From contig CAMPGR010000054.1 of NCBI GenBank assembly GCA_946885605.1, positions 1 to 21,419 on the forward strand: a stretch of DNA of 21,419 nt, given 5' to 3'. Source of the stretch: an uncultured Pseudomonadota bacterium (lineage in GTDB: Bacteria > Pseudomonadota > Gammaproteobacteria > Burkholderiales > SG8-41). The notes beneath the pieces are model-generated. The model searched no databases, had not been told where the DNA came from, and saw nothing but the letters and a program-made list of their open reading frames with translations. A program made the position numbers and the translations under genes. This document shows positions 1 to 6,559 of this stretch, piece after piece. The first letter of the stretch is position 1. The number at the start of each line of letters is the position of its first letter.

Positions 1-70
1 AGCCATGGCGCGTCCAGCCGATCCGGTCTGGCGAGACCTTTGACATTGCGGGCCGTACCGGGTCGGGGCG
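1..70 (+). promoter_or_regulatory. possible 3' part of a yybP-ykoY (Mn2+) riboswitch, truncated by window edge
   Basis: The stretch upstream of the GDT1-family gene contains GCGAGACCTTTG (about 31-42) followed by a GC-rich element. This resembles the GCAAGACC-type closing segment I remember from proteobacterial yybP-ykoY manganese riboswitches, which often precede this transporter family. The 5' half of the aptamer would lie outside the window, so the fold cannot be tested here. The assignment rests on a short motif from memory plus gene context and is tentative. Confidence 0.35.
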
Positions 71-117
71 GCGCGCGATGTCATCGGTTTAGCGCAGTTC
101 CCGGCCCCGAGACTGTC

Positions 118-672
118 GTGGAAGCTTTCTTTGTTTCAGCGCTCATCGTCGCTCTAGGCGAAATCGGCGACAAAACGCAACTTCTGGCTCTTGTGCTTTC
201 TGCGCGGTACCGCCAGCCGGTGCCGATCGTGATCGGCATCCTCGTCGCGACGCTTGCGAATCACGCGCTCGCCGGCGTCGCGGGCGAATGGCTGCGCAGC
301 ATGATGAGCCCGGAGGTGTTGCGCTGGTCTGTCGGCGCTTCGTTCATCGGCATGGGCGGATGGGTGCTCGTCCCGGACCGGGTGGAAGAGCCGCGCAGGA
401 GTACCGGCCGGTATGGTGTTTTTTTCGTCACCTTGTCGGCCTTTTTTCTCGCAGAAATGGGGGATAAGACGCAATTCGCCACGGTGGCGCTCGCCGCGGA
501 GTATCACGCGCTGATCGCGGTCGTCGCGGGCACGACCCTCGGCATGCTGCTTGCCAATGTGCCGGTTGTTTCGCTGGCACAGCGGGCGGCACCCCGTCTT
601 CCAATGAGAGCGATCCGTTTCGTGGCCGCCGCATTGTTCGTTTCGCTCGGCCTCGTGGTGCTCGCGCGGTGA
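118..672 (+). CDS. TMEM165/GDT1 (UPF0016) family cation transporter, probable Mn2+ exporter
   Basis: This is an integral membrane protein of the GDT1/TMEM165 family, whose bacterial members are Mn2+ exporters (MneA of Vibrio) or Mn2+/Ca2+ exchangers. The two family signatures E-x-G-D-K-T are both present, at residues 15-20 (EIGDKT) and 113-118 (EMGDKT), one per pseudo-symmetric half. The rest is hydrophobic, consistent with about six membrane helices, and 184 residues is normal for the family. I chose GTG 118 because family members begin almost directly with the first helix (M-E-A-F-type start). An upstream in-frame TTG at 40 would add an unlikely arginine-rich extension inside the possible riboswitch. 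Family call is firm; Mn2+ as substrate is inferred. Confidence 0.9.
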   Translation: MEAFFVSALIVALGEIGDKTQLLALVLSARYRQPVPIVIGILVATLANHALAGVAGEWLRSMMSPEVLRWSVGASFIGMGGWVLVPDRVEEPRRSTGRYGVFFVTLSAFFLAEMGDKTQFATVALAAEYHALIAVVAGTTLGMLLANVPVVSLAQRAAPRLPMRAIRFVAAALFVSLGLVVLAR

Positions 673-723
673 ATCGGAATCCGGTTGCGCGCCGTGGCAC
701 GCGATCCCATGGAGAAATTCGTG

Positions 724-1317
724 ATGATGAAAGGACCTGGAATGAGGAGTTCGCGTTTTGGGAAAAGCGCGGAGGAAGAGCAGTCGGTCGTGCTCGATGC
801 GGACTTGAAGATCGTTGTGTTCGGCCTTCACTGGACGGCGCCCGATGAAAAGGGTACGGCGCAAGGGGAGGGAGCGGCCGATCTCGATGCATGGTGTCTG
901 CTGCTCGACGAGAAGGATCGCGTGCTGGAGGCGATTCATCCTGCGCGACCGGAAAGCACGGATGGCAGCGTCGTGCACACCGGCGACTCGCGAACCGGCG
1001 CGAGCGCGTGGGACGACGAGCGCGTTTTCGTTTTCCTGGAGCCGTTGCCCGGACACGTTGCGACAGTCGCCTTTGCCGCCGTGAGCGCGAACGGCCGTCC
1101 TTTCGGCACCGTTCCCGGCGCGGCGTGTCATGTGAGCGATGCCTCCACCGAGATGGAGATTCTGCGCGTGGATCTGACGGCCCTCGGCTCGCAAACCGAG
1201 CATGGCGCTGCTGCAATCCGGCGTAGCCACTCGGGTTGGACGCTCTCCACAGCCGTGCCGGCGCTCGATGGATTCGAGCTGCGGCCGCTCGCTCCGAGAC
1301 CGGCTGCAGGAGAGTAA
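724..1317 (+). CDS. TerD-family (tellurium-resistance/stress) protein
   Basis: This resembles TerD/TerZ-family proteins, cytoplasmic Ca2+-binding beta-sandwich stress proteins found in tellurite-resistance clusters and also as orphans. The visible core comprises VVFGLHW, DLDAWCLLLDE, the GSVVHTGDSRTG segment, a DDERV acidic patch, VATVAFAAVSANG and a final EMEILRVDL. The acidic residues around DLDA, GDSRTG and DDE are the expected Ca2+ ligands. No other ter gene (terA, terB, terC) is adjacent, so it is an orphan and tellurite resistance should not be assumed. Start: ATG 724 follows GGAG at 711-714 by nine bases; ATG 742 behind AAAGGA and ATG 709 are alternatives. About 197 residues. Confidence 0.8.
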   Translation: MMKGPGMRSSRFGKSAEEEQSVVLDADLKIVVFGLHWTAPDEKGTAQGEGAADLDAWCLLLDEKDRVLEAIHPARPESTDGSVVHTGDSRTGASAWDDERVFVFLEPLPGHVATVAFAAVSANGRPFGTVPGAACHVSDASTEMEILRVDLTALGSQTEHGAAAIRRSHSGWTLSTAVPALDGFELRPLAPRPAAGE

Positions 1318-1497
1318 ATCGGAGTCGCTGCGCAAAAACTGCATGTAAATTCTGCAAACGCGCGACACGCGATGCCTCCGTCGAAGGAGGTTGCCCCGCG
1401 ATGTGCGCGGCACGCATATTGCTGTGGCCGGGCCCGGGGTAGCGGTGTACGACACGAAGGCCTCCCCCGTCGTCAACTTGTTGGAGGATCTTATTCA
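1318..1497. other. intergenic region with short CCTCC/GGAGG hairpin
   Basis: This is a 180-bp gap between the TerD-family gene and the outer-membrane gene. It holds an inverted repeat CCTCC-GTCGAA-GGAGG near 1376-1391, and a second CCTCCCCC at about 1462-1469 that could pair with the GGAGG ribosome site at 1483-1487. No convincing sigma70 promoter or operator was found. Confidence 0.3.
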
Positions 1498-2154
1498 ATG
1501 ACTCCGCAAATGATTTTCAAACGCTTGGCGGCTACCTGCGCCTTTACCGGCATGCTGGCTGGCACATCGGCGGCCGTGGCGCAGCAGCCGGGCGTCGCGC
1601 CGCAGTCGGGGTATCTACAGGAGCGTGGCTTTTATGTGGGGGGCGCGCTCGGGCAGGCGCAAGCCCGGGATTTTTGCGACCGCATTACGGGCGTCGCTTT
1701 TGCCGGCGGTTGCGATGACAAGGACACGGCCTGGAAGGTGTTTGGCGGGTATCAAATCAACAGGTACTTCGGCGTCGAAGTGGGCTATGCGGATTTCGGC
1801 GAATTCCCCGCGAGCGGAACCGTTCTCGGCTTCCCTGCCGCAGCCAGCGCGGAAGCCACGGCCTTCGAACTGTTGGGGGTCGGGACTTTTCCGTTCACTC
1901 AGCGGCTGTCGGGGTATGCGAAAGCGGGTGGTTTCCGCTGGGACGTGGATACCGTGGCAGCCGTTGGCGCCGTCGCGCGCGGAGGGAGTGATGACGGAAT
2001 CGACTTTACATATGGCCTTGGACTCAAGTATGACTTCACCCGGAACCTGGCCGCACGCTTTGAGTTCCAGCGCTACAACAATGTAGGCGAGACCAACACT
2101 ACCGGACAGTCCGATGTCAACATGTGGAGCGTCGGCTTGATGTTCAAGTTCTGA
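1498..2154 (+). CDS. outer-membrane beta-barrel protein (OmpA-like/porin-family barrel)
   Basis: This is a secreted beta-barrel of 218 residues. Residues 1-28 form a Sec signal peptide (hydrophobic run AATCAFTGMLAGTSAA, likely cleaved after AVA before QQ). The mature part starts with GFYVGGALG, a typical first strand, and shows alternating hydrophobic strands such as KVFGGYQIN, FGVEVGYADF, SGYAKAGGF, FTYGLGLKYDF and AARFEFQRY. It ends in SVGLMFKF, with the C-terminal aromatic needed for BAM insertion. Two cysteines near the N-terminus (FCDRITGV and GGCDD) probably form a disulphide. There is no OmpA peptidoglycan-binding domain, so it is a barrel-only protein of eight-strand size. ATG 1498 is set by GGAGG at 1483-1487. 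The specific function is unknown. Confidence 0.88.
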   Translation: MTPQMIFKRLAATCAFTGMLAGTSAAVAQQPGVAPQSGYLQERGFYVGGALGQAQARDFCDRITGVAFAGGCDDKDTAWKVFGGYQINRYFGVEVGYADFGEFPASGTVLGFPAAASAEATAFELLGVGTFPFTQRLSGYAKAGGFRWDVDTVAAVGAVARGGSDDGIDFTYGLGLKYDFTRNLAARFEFQRYNNVGETNTTGQSDVNMWSVGLMFKF

Positions 2155-2155
2155 G

Positions 2156-2172
2156 CCGCCGATTGCGGGCGG
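2156..2172 (+). terminator. weak hairpin after the outer-membrane gene
   Basis: Directly after the stop codon a CCGCC (2156-2160) pairs with GGCGG (2168-2172) around a seven-base loop. The right arm, GGGCGGTTC, can alternatively pair with GAACC...GCCGCCC at about 2188-2201. No T-run follows, so a Rho-independent terminator is only possible, not clear. Confidence 0.3.
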
Positions 2173-2185
2173 TTCAGTTGGATGT

Positions 2186-2647
2186 GTGAACCGGGCCGCC
2201 CGTTTGCGGAACGTCAGCAGCGCTCGGCGTGCTCTTCAGCCAGCGCGACATACTCGCCGGCACGGGCACTCGTCACACCACGTGCCCCACCCCGATGATG
2301 CGGAACGCGTTACCTGTCCGGCGTGCCATCGGATGCAGGACCATTTTCCAGCCGGTTACGTCGAGCTCAAAGGAGATTTCGTTTCACAGCGTCGTGAGGA
2401 AGTCGTGAATCTCGTGCGTCACGTCGAGCAGAAGGCAAGAGCCGAGCATCCATTACAACGAATCATGAGCATCGAAGAAGAAGACGGTGGCCTCCTCGTG
2501 ACGACGACCGATATCCACCTGGCGCACGGAATCGGTGAAGCGCTGCGTCACGCCTATCGTGGCCGGTTGCAGTCGCATTACAACCCCGAAGAATACCTGC
2601 TGCGTGTTCACTGGGAGCGGCAATCCGCTCCAAAGCGCCGCAAGTGA
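2186..2647 (+). CDS. BCAM0308-family protein (low-oxygen locus associated), short variant
   Basis: The 153-residue soluble protein matches the BCAM0308 family of uncharacterised proteins, named from a Burkholderia cenocepacia gene that, as I recall, lies in that species' low-oxygen-activated locus. Recognisable parts are CPACHR (C44, C47), DHFPAGYVELKGDF (52-65), the AEHPLQRIM segment (86-94), the TTTDIHLAHGIGEAL block (106-120) and LRVHWER at the end. Most relatives I recall have a second, upstream C-x2-C pair before CPAC, giving a complete zinc site. Here the N-terminus is histidine- and arginine-rich with no such pair, so it is either a variant or the start is mis-set. GTG 2186 is the first available start, lacks a clear ribosome site and is uncertain. 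The deacylase remnant follows after 15 bp, probably cotranscribed. Confidence 0.75.
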   Translation: MNRAARLRNVSSARRALQPARHTRRHGHSSHHVPHPDDAERVTCPACHRMQDHFPAGYVELKGDFVSQRREEVVNLVRHVEQKARAEHPLQRIMSIEEEDGGLLVTTTDIHLAHGIGEALRHAYRGRLQSHYNPEEYLLRVHWERQSAPKRRK

Positions 2648-2662
2648 GTGCCAGGAGTACAC

Positions 2663-2866
2663 ATGCCAGCCAGCAAATTGAAGCAGTTTCTGGACGACCA
2701 CCACATCAAGTACGTGAGCATCATGCACTCGCTCGCTTATACCGCCAGCGAGATCGCTGAGGCTGCGCACATTCACGGCAGGCAGTGCGAAGAGTGTCAT
2801 CGTGAGACTCTACGGCAGCCGGGCGATGAGGCCGCGCGCCGTGCGCTCCCCGGTTTTGCGCGTCGG
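2663..2866 (+). pseudogene. frameshifted YbaK/ProX-type aminoacyl-tRNA deacylase remnant
   Basis: ATG 2663 sits behind AGGAG (2653-2657) and opens with the N-terminus of a YbaK/EbsC-type editing domain: [19 protein letters not shown] and then [13 protein letters not shown]. After HI the family pattern G-x-x-x-A-K-x-V-I-V-x-L-x-G is lost in this frame, but resumes one frame over from 2778 as [16 protein letters not shown], stopping at a TAA near 2866. A single inserted base around 2777-2778 explains this. The conserved remainder of the roughly 155-residue domain is missing, so the gene is both frameshifted and truncated. The unshifted frame runs to 2896 with no family resemblance. Intact relatives hydrolyse mischarged tRNAs; this copy should be inactive unless the shift is programmed or a sequencing error. 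Confidence 0.72.
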
Positions 2867-2884
2867 TTAAGTAATTCTTATGTG

Positions 2885-2909
2885 TGCCGTATTTGAACAT
2901 TGTACGGCA
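2885..2909. repeat. perfect 7-bp inverted repeat in the gap before the DUF2934 gene
   Basis: TGCCGTA (2885-2891) and TACGGCA (2903-2909) are separated by 11 bases. It lies just after the deacylase remnant and about 145 bp before the next start codon. It could be an operator or an RNA hairpin; no T-run follows. The rest of the 2867-3051 gap shows no recognisable gene. Confidence 0.4.
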
Positions 2910-3051
2910 GACATCGCGCTGGGCATTGAAAGTACCACTCCCGCTCGCTAGACTTTCGGTGAAGGCGGTGCATTGCCGCTGGCCTTTCCGAGCCAGCACG
3001 TGCGCCGATTGTCATCGTAAACCACATGGATGCACGCGAAGGAACACTCTG

Positions 3052-3363
3052 ATGTCGACTCCCAAGCAAAGCAGGGCAAGAACGGCAGGCCGGAAAAAGG
3101 CCGCTTCCCGACCGGAAGGTGCAGCGCGGCTCGCCCGCAATAATGGCGAGGCGCAACTCACCGAGGATGAACGGCGGCGTATGGTTGCCGAAGCGGCATA
3201 CTACCGTGCGTTGCGACGCGGGTTCGCCGCCGGCGGCGAAATGGACGACTGGCTTGCTGCGGAGCGGGAAATCGATCAGCAGATCACCTCGGGTGTCCCG
3301 CTCAAGTCGCCCCCCGCTTCCAAATCCAAATCCGCGACGGACGCGGGCGCCCGCGCTCAGTAG
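3052..3363 (+). CDS. DUF2934-domain protein
   Basis: This is a 103-residue protein with a basic, disordered-looking head (TPKQSRARTAGRKKAASR) and a short DUF2934 segment at residues 39-77. The segment reads DERRRMVAEAAYYRALRRGF and then GGEMDDWLAAEREID, which is the family pattern of an alpha-helical hairpin ending in DDW-x-x-AE. DUF2934 has no established biochemical role. The basic head suggests nucleic-acid or membrane contact, which is inference. ATG 3052 is supported by AAGGA at 3039-3043. A second DUF2934-like gene lies at 10021. The gene converges on the ferritin-like gene with only 21 bp between stops. Confidence 0.82.
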   Translation: MSTPKQSRARTAGRKKAASRPEGAARLARNNGEAQLTEDERRRMVAEAAYYRALRRGFAAGGEMDDWLAAEREIDQQITSGVPLKSPPASKSKSATDAGARAQ

Positions 3364-3384
3364 GGGCGCGCAGCGGCGAACCGG

Positions 3385-3852
3385 CTATCTTGCCCGTAGC
3401 GCGCGCTCGATGCGCTCGATGTGCCGCGCTTCCGCCAACGCGCGCTCCGCTGCCAGACGGCCGACGCTCGGGTCTCGCACGGAAGCCGAAACACGCTCGT
3501 AGAAACGCTTCGCGCGGCGCTGGTTCTCGAGCGCCATCTCAAGCGCCTGGCGTGGTTTCATGAGACAGCGCGCGACGGGTAGCGGAGCGGTGTCCGCGAC
3601 CGGCGTGCACCAGCGGTGATCCGATGAGGCGAGGGCGGGCAACCGTAGACCGGCCGCCTGGCGCTCCAGACTATCGAGATCCTCGCACTCCTTCTGGGCC
3701 AGTTCGAGGAAGATACGGGCCACCTTGTTTTCGTGGTAAAGCAGCAGCTGGTTGGCAAACTCCCAGTATCGGGCAGCCGCCTCTCGCTCGATCTGCAGCG
3801 CGTGCGCGTAGAACTCCTCGACGCTACCGATCTGCTTGCGATGGCTTTGCAT
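3385..3852 (-). CDS. ferritin-like (rubrerythrin-type four-helix) protein
   Basis: This 155-residue helical protein resembles ferritin-like/rubrerythrin-domain proteins, which use a carboxylate-bridged di-iron site in peroxide reduction or iron handling. Helix 1 contains EFYAHALQIEREAAARYWEF (13-32) and helix 2 ARIFLELAQKECEDL (45-59). Helix 3 is ALEMALENQRRAKRFYE (103-119) and helix 4 AERALAEARHIERIE (135-149). The second half keeps a classical E-x-x-H (E141, H144) and E109. In the first half the usual E-x-x-H appears as E55-x-x-D58, so the metal site is asymmetric or altered. ATG 3852 has an ideal AGGAGG six to seven bases upstream. A perfect FNR box and a matching -10 lie upstream, indicating induction without oxygen. 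Peroxidase or iron function is inferred. Confidence 0.75.
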   Translation of the reverse strand: MQSHRKQIGSVEEFYAHALQIEREAAARYWEFANQLLLYHENKVARIFLELAQKECEDLDSLERQAAGLRLPALASSDHRWCTPVADTAPLPVARCLMKPRQALEMALENQRRAKRFYERVSASVRDPSVGRLAAERALAEARHIERIERALRAR

Positions 3853-3885
3853 AGAGCACCTCCTGCAGCATGACCCATACCGACA

Positions 3886-3891
3886 ATCATT
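3886..3891 (-). promoter_or_regulatory. -10 element of FNR-dependent ferritin-like promoter
   Basis: AATGAT on the minus strand occupies exactly the -12 to -7 window predicted if the FNR box at 3914-3927 is centred at -41.5. The start site would be near 3879, giving a 26-base leader that carries the AGGAGG. Confidence 0.5.
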
Positions 3892-3913
3892 CACTGGCTG
3901 CGCTCCACGTTCT

Positions 3914-3927
3914 TTGATGCAGATCAA
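3914..3927 (-). promoter_or_regulatory. FNR/ANR box, perfect consensus
   Basis: TTGATGCAGATCAA is a perfect TTGAT-N4-ATCAA palindrome, the binding site of FNR/ANR-type regulators. Its spacing to the AATGAT hexamer fits class II activation of the ferritin-like gene. The divergent histidine kinase promoter is about 160 bp away and is unlikely to be its target. Confidence 0.85.
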
Positions 3928-4048
3928 GCGCCTTTTTTGTGCACGGTGAAGTTGCGCCCAGCAGGCCGCCGCGCGCTCCGGCCCCCAAACAAATAGGGCG
4001 ATTTCAGCGAGGCACGCGGCTGCACAGGCATCGCGCAGCGGATGCCGC

Positions 4049-4068
4049 GGGTCCCCGGAAGGGGGCCC
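4049..4068. repeat. inverted repeat at the -35 region of the histidine-kinase promoter
   Basis: GGGTCCCC and GGGGGCCC flank a GGAA spacer, an eight-base-pair near-palindrome with one G-T pair. Its centre is about 37 bp upstream of the predicted start site, where a -35 hexamer is missing. An activator site is one reading; chance in GC-rich DNA is another. Confidence 0.35.
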
Positions 4069-4083
4069 ACGTGCGCGGCCGGC

Positions 4084-4089
4084 TATAAT
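4084..4089 (+). promoter_or_regulatory. -10 hexamer TATAAT of the kinase/regulator operon
   Basis: A perfect TATAAT stands in otherwise very GC-rich DNA about 20 bp before the kinase start. No good -35 lies 16-18 bp upstream (GGGGGC), suggesting an activator-dependent promoter. The leader would be very short, about 13 bases to GTG 4109. Confidence 0.5.
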
Positions 4090-4108
4090 CGCGGTCGGCG
4101 GGAGTTCC

Positions 4109-6559
4109 GTGCCACGAAGGGACATGAAGAACCTTACGCGCCGTGCCGTGTTCATCGCCGCAGCGCTGCTCGTGCCCGTCATCGTGACCGGCACCGCGAG
4201 CGCGCTCTGGCTCTATCGCAACGCCGCGCTCGCCGCCGGTGAATGGCATCTGAGAAACATCGCGGTGGCGCTCGCTGAACAGTTGCGCCAGGGCATGCTG
4301 ACGGTCGATATCGCGGTGCGCGCGACGATCGACGAGTACAGGAAGCACGGCACGGGCGGTGCAGCAGCGGCAAGCGCGCTGCACGACGATATGCGCGAGC
4401 GCGTTGCAGCGCTCCCTCAGCTGCGCTCGCTCCTCGTGATCGGACCTGACGGACGGCTGATTGCACATTCCGGAGCGCTGCCCACGCCCGCGGTCGGTTT
4501 CGCCGACCGCGATCACTTCGCGGCGCACCGCGATGGCCGCACCACGGGTCTCTTCCTCGGGGCGCCGGTGATGGGCCGCGTCATCCAGGAATGGACCTAC
4601 ACCATGAGCCGGCGCATGAACGATGCGGACGGCGGATTCGGCGGCGTCGTCACGGCCGCATTCGCAGTTTCCTATTTTCAGGACCTCCATCGCCCGCTCG
4701 AGCTTGGGCCCATGGGACGCGTCTTCCTGCTCCGCAGCGACGGCGTGCTCCTTGCATCCTTTCCTCCAGCGGGCGCCGAGCTCGGGCAGCGGTATTCCAC
4801 GCACGAGCTTTTCAATTCGGCACTCCCGCGCGCAACAAGCGGCGTGCTGCGCGCCCGGGGCTTCCAGGATAATGAAGCGCGCGTGATCGCGTACCACGGG
4901 CTTTCCGATTACCCGCTCCTCGTCGCGGTGTCCTCGGCGAGGGACTATGTCCTGCGCGAGTGGCGACGCCAGTCGCTTTATGTCGGTTCAAGCGCGCTTG
5001 CGGCCGTGGCGTTTGTTCTGTTCGCGGCGTTCCTGCTCGCGCGCCAGCTGCGTGTGATGGAGGAGTTGGCGGGCGCGATGCAACAGTCCGAGCGCCGATG
5101 GCTCGCGGCGGTGGAGGCTGCCGAGCACGGCGTATGGGAGTGGGACATCGCATCGGGCCGCGCGTCGCTTTCGCCCCACTATCACAGGATTCTCGGCTGT
5201 GGCGAGGGCGAGATTCCGGAAACACGCGAGGGCTGGCATGAGCTCGTGCATCCGGAAGACCGCGCCACAATGGAGGGGATCAGCGACGCGCTGCTGGATG
5301 GCCGGCTCGACACGTTCTCGACAGAGATGCGGCTGCGCTCGAAGAGCGGGGGCTGGAGATGGGTGCTCATACGCGGCATGGCCTTGAGCCGGGACGCGCA
5401 GGGCCGGGCGCAGCGGGTCCTGGGAACCCTGACGGACGTGACCGACCAGCAGCAGTCGCAACAGCAACTGCGGGAAAACGAAGCGCGGTTGAACGCCATC
5501 GTCGAGTCCGCGATGGACGCCATCGTCACCATCGACGAAGACCACAGGATCGTCCTCTTCAACCGCGCCGCCGAGAAGATGTTCCGTTGCCCCGCGCGCG
5601 GCGCGCCGGGGCGCGAGGCGATCGGCGCACCGCTCGATCGTTTCATACCGGAGCGTTATCGCGAGCCGCATCGCGCCCACATCGAGCGCTTCGGCAGTAC
5701 CGGAGTGACGATGCGGCGGATGGGGGAAAATATCGTGCTCGCCGGCTTGCGCGCGGACGGCGAGGAATTCCCGATCGATGCGTCGATCTCGCAGGTCGCA
5801 GTCGGCGGCCGGCGCTACTATACGGTCATACTGCGCGACATCACCGAGCGCCAGAAAGCGGCGGCTGCCCTGGAGGAATCGCATCGCGAGCTGCGCGAGC
5901 TCTACGCCGTCATGCATGAAATCCGTGAGGCGGAGCGCATCCGGATCGCCCGCGAACTGCACGACGAGCTGGCGCAATGGCTCACCGCGCTCAAGATGGA
6001 CGTCTCATGGATTGCCGCGCGGCTGCCCAAGGATATGACGCGACTCGTCGAGAAGACCGCGAAGATGAAAGAGGTCGTCGATACGACGGTCGCCGCAGTA
6101 CGCCGCATTGCCGCCGACCTGCGGCCCGTCATGATCGACGACCTGGGGCTCATCCCGGCGATCGAGCATCTCCTGCACGCGTTCTCGGAACGCACGGGAA
6201 TCGTGGTGAGCCTCGATACGAGAACGGATGCGGTCGAATTCCGCGATCCGCTCGCCACCGCGGTTTACCGCATGGTGCAGGAAGCGCTGACGAATGTGGC
6301 GCGGCATGCCGAGGCGGCCCGCGTCGAAGTGGGCCTTGTCGTCGAGAACGAGGATCTGTTCGTTGAAGTCCGCGACAACGGCCGCGGCATCGACGAGGCG
6401 GCGCTGCGCAAGGGCAAGTCGTATGGCGTCCTGGGGATCCGCGAGCGCGCGCAGACCCTCGGCGGCAGCGCCCGCATCTACAGCAGCGACGAAGGCGGGA
6501 CGACCGTCGAAATCAAGATCCCGCTGCATACGCAGCGCGCGAAGGAAAGCGCCGCATGA
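4109..6559 (+). CDS. membrane sensor histidine kinase, dCache-PAS-PAS-HisKA_3-HATPase (NarX/DegS class)
   Basis: This 816-residue sensor kinase phosphorylates the NarL-type regulator encoded next. Order: a membrane helix (about 13-36), an extracytoplasmic domain of dCache type (about 40-290, with the ADRDHFAAHRDG and FLGAPVMGR patterns) and a second helix (about 292-314). Two PAS domains follow (about 328-450 with HGVWEWD and HPEDR; about 455-585 ending in ILRDITERQ), joined by a glutamine-rich linker. The HisKA_3 dimerisation helix has phospho-acceptor H618 in ARELHDELAQ. The ATPase domain has an N-box with N729 and G-box residues DNGRGID from D756. Its last four bases overlap the regulator gene (ATGA), so translation is coupled. 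GTG 4109 follows GGGAG by four bases; ATG 4124 is an alternative. The ligand is unknown and there is no haem-binding or Fe-S motif. Confidence 0.92.
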   Translation: MPRRDMKNLTRRAVFIAAALLVPVIVTGTASALWLYRNAALAAGEWHLRNIAVALAEQLRQGMLTVDIAVRATIDEYRKHGTGGAAAASALHDDMRERVAALPQLRSLLVIGPDGRLIAHSGALPTPAVGFADRDHFAAHRDGRTTGLFLGAPVMGRVIQEWTYTMSRRMNDADGGFGGVVTAAFAVSYFQDLHRPLELGPMGRVFLLRSDGVLLASFPPAGAELGQRYSTHELFNSALPRATSGVLRARGFQDNEARVIAYHGLSDYPLLVAVSSARDYVLREWRRQSLYVGSSALAAVAFVLFAAFLLARQLRVMEELAGAMQQSERRWLAAVEAAEHGVWEWDIASGRASLSPHYHRILGCGEGEIPETREGWHELVHPEDRATMEGISDALLDGRLDTFSTEMRLRSKSGGWRWVLIRGMALSRDAQGRAQRVLGTLTDVTDQQQSQQQLRENEARLNAIVESAMDAIVTIDEDHRIVLFNRAAEKMFRCPARGAPGREAIGAPLDRFIPERYREPHRAHIERFGSTGVTMRRMGENIVLAGLRADGEEFPIDASISQVAVGGRRYYTVILRDITERQKAAAALEESHRELRELYAVMHEIREAERIRIARELHDELAQWLTALKMDVSWIAARLPKDMTRLVEKTAKMKEVVDTTVAAVRRIAADLRPVMIDDLGLIPAIEHLLHAFSERTGIVVSLDTRTDAVEFRDPLATAVYRMVQEALTNVARHAEAARVEVGLVVENEDLFVEVRDNGRGIDEAALRKGKSYGVLGIRERAQTLGGSARIYSSDEGGTTVEIKIPLHTQRAKESAA

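Noticed and set aside
154..1476. 440-residue open frame on the minus strand
   Set aside because: It lies opposite the GDT1 and TerD-family genes, is rich in arginine and histidine and has no family resemblance; it is a GC-rich shadow frame.
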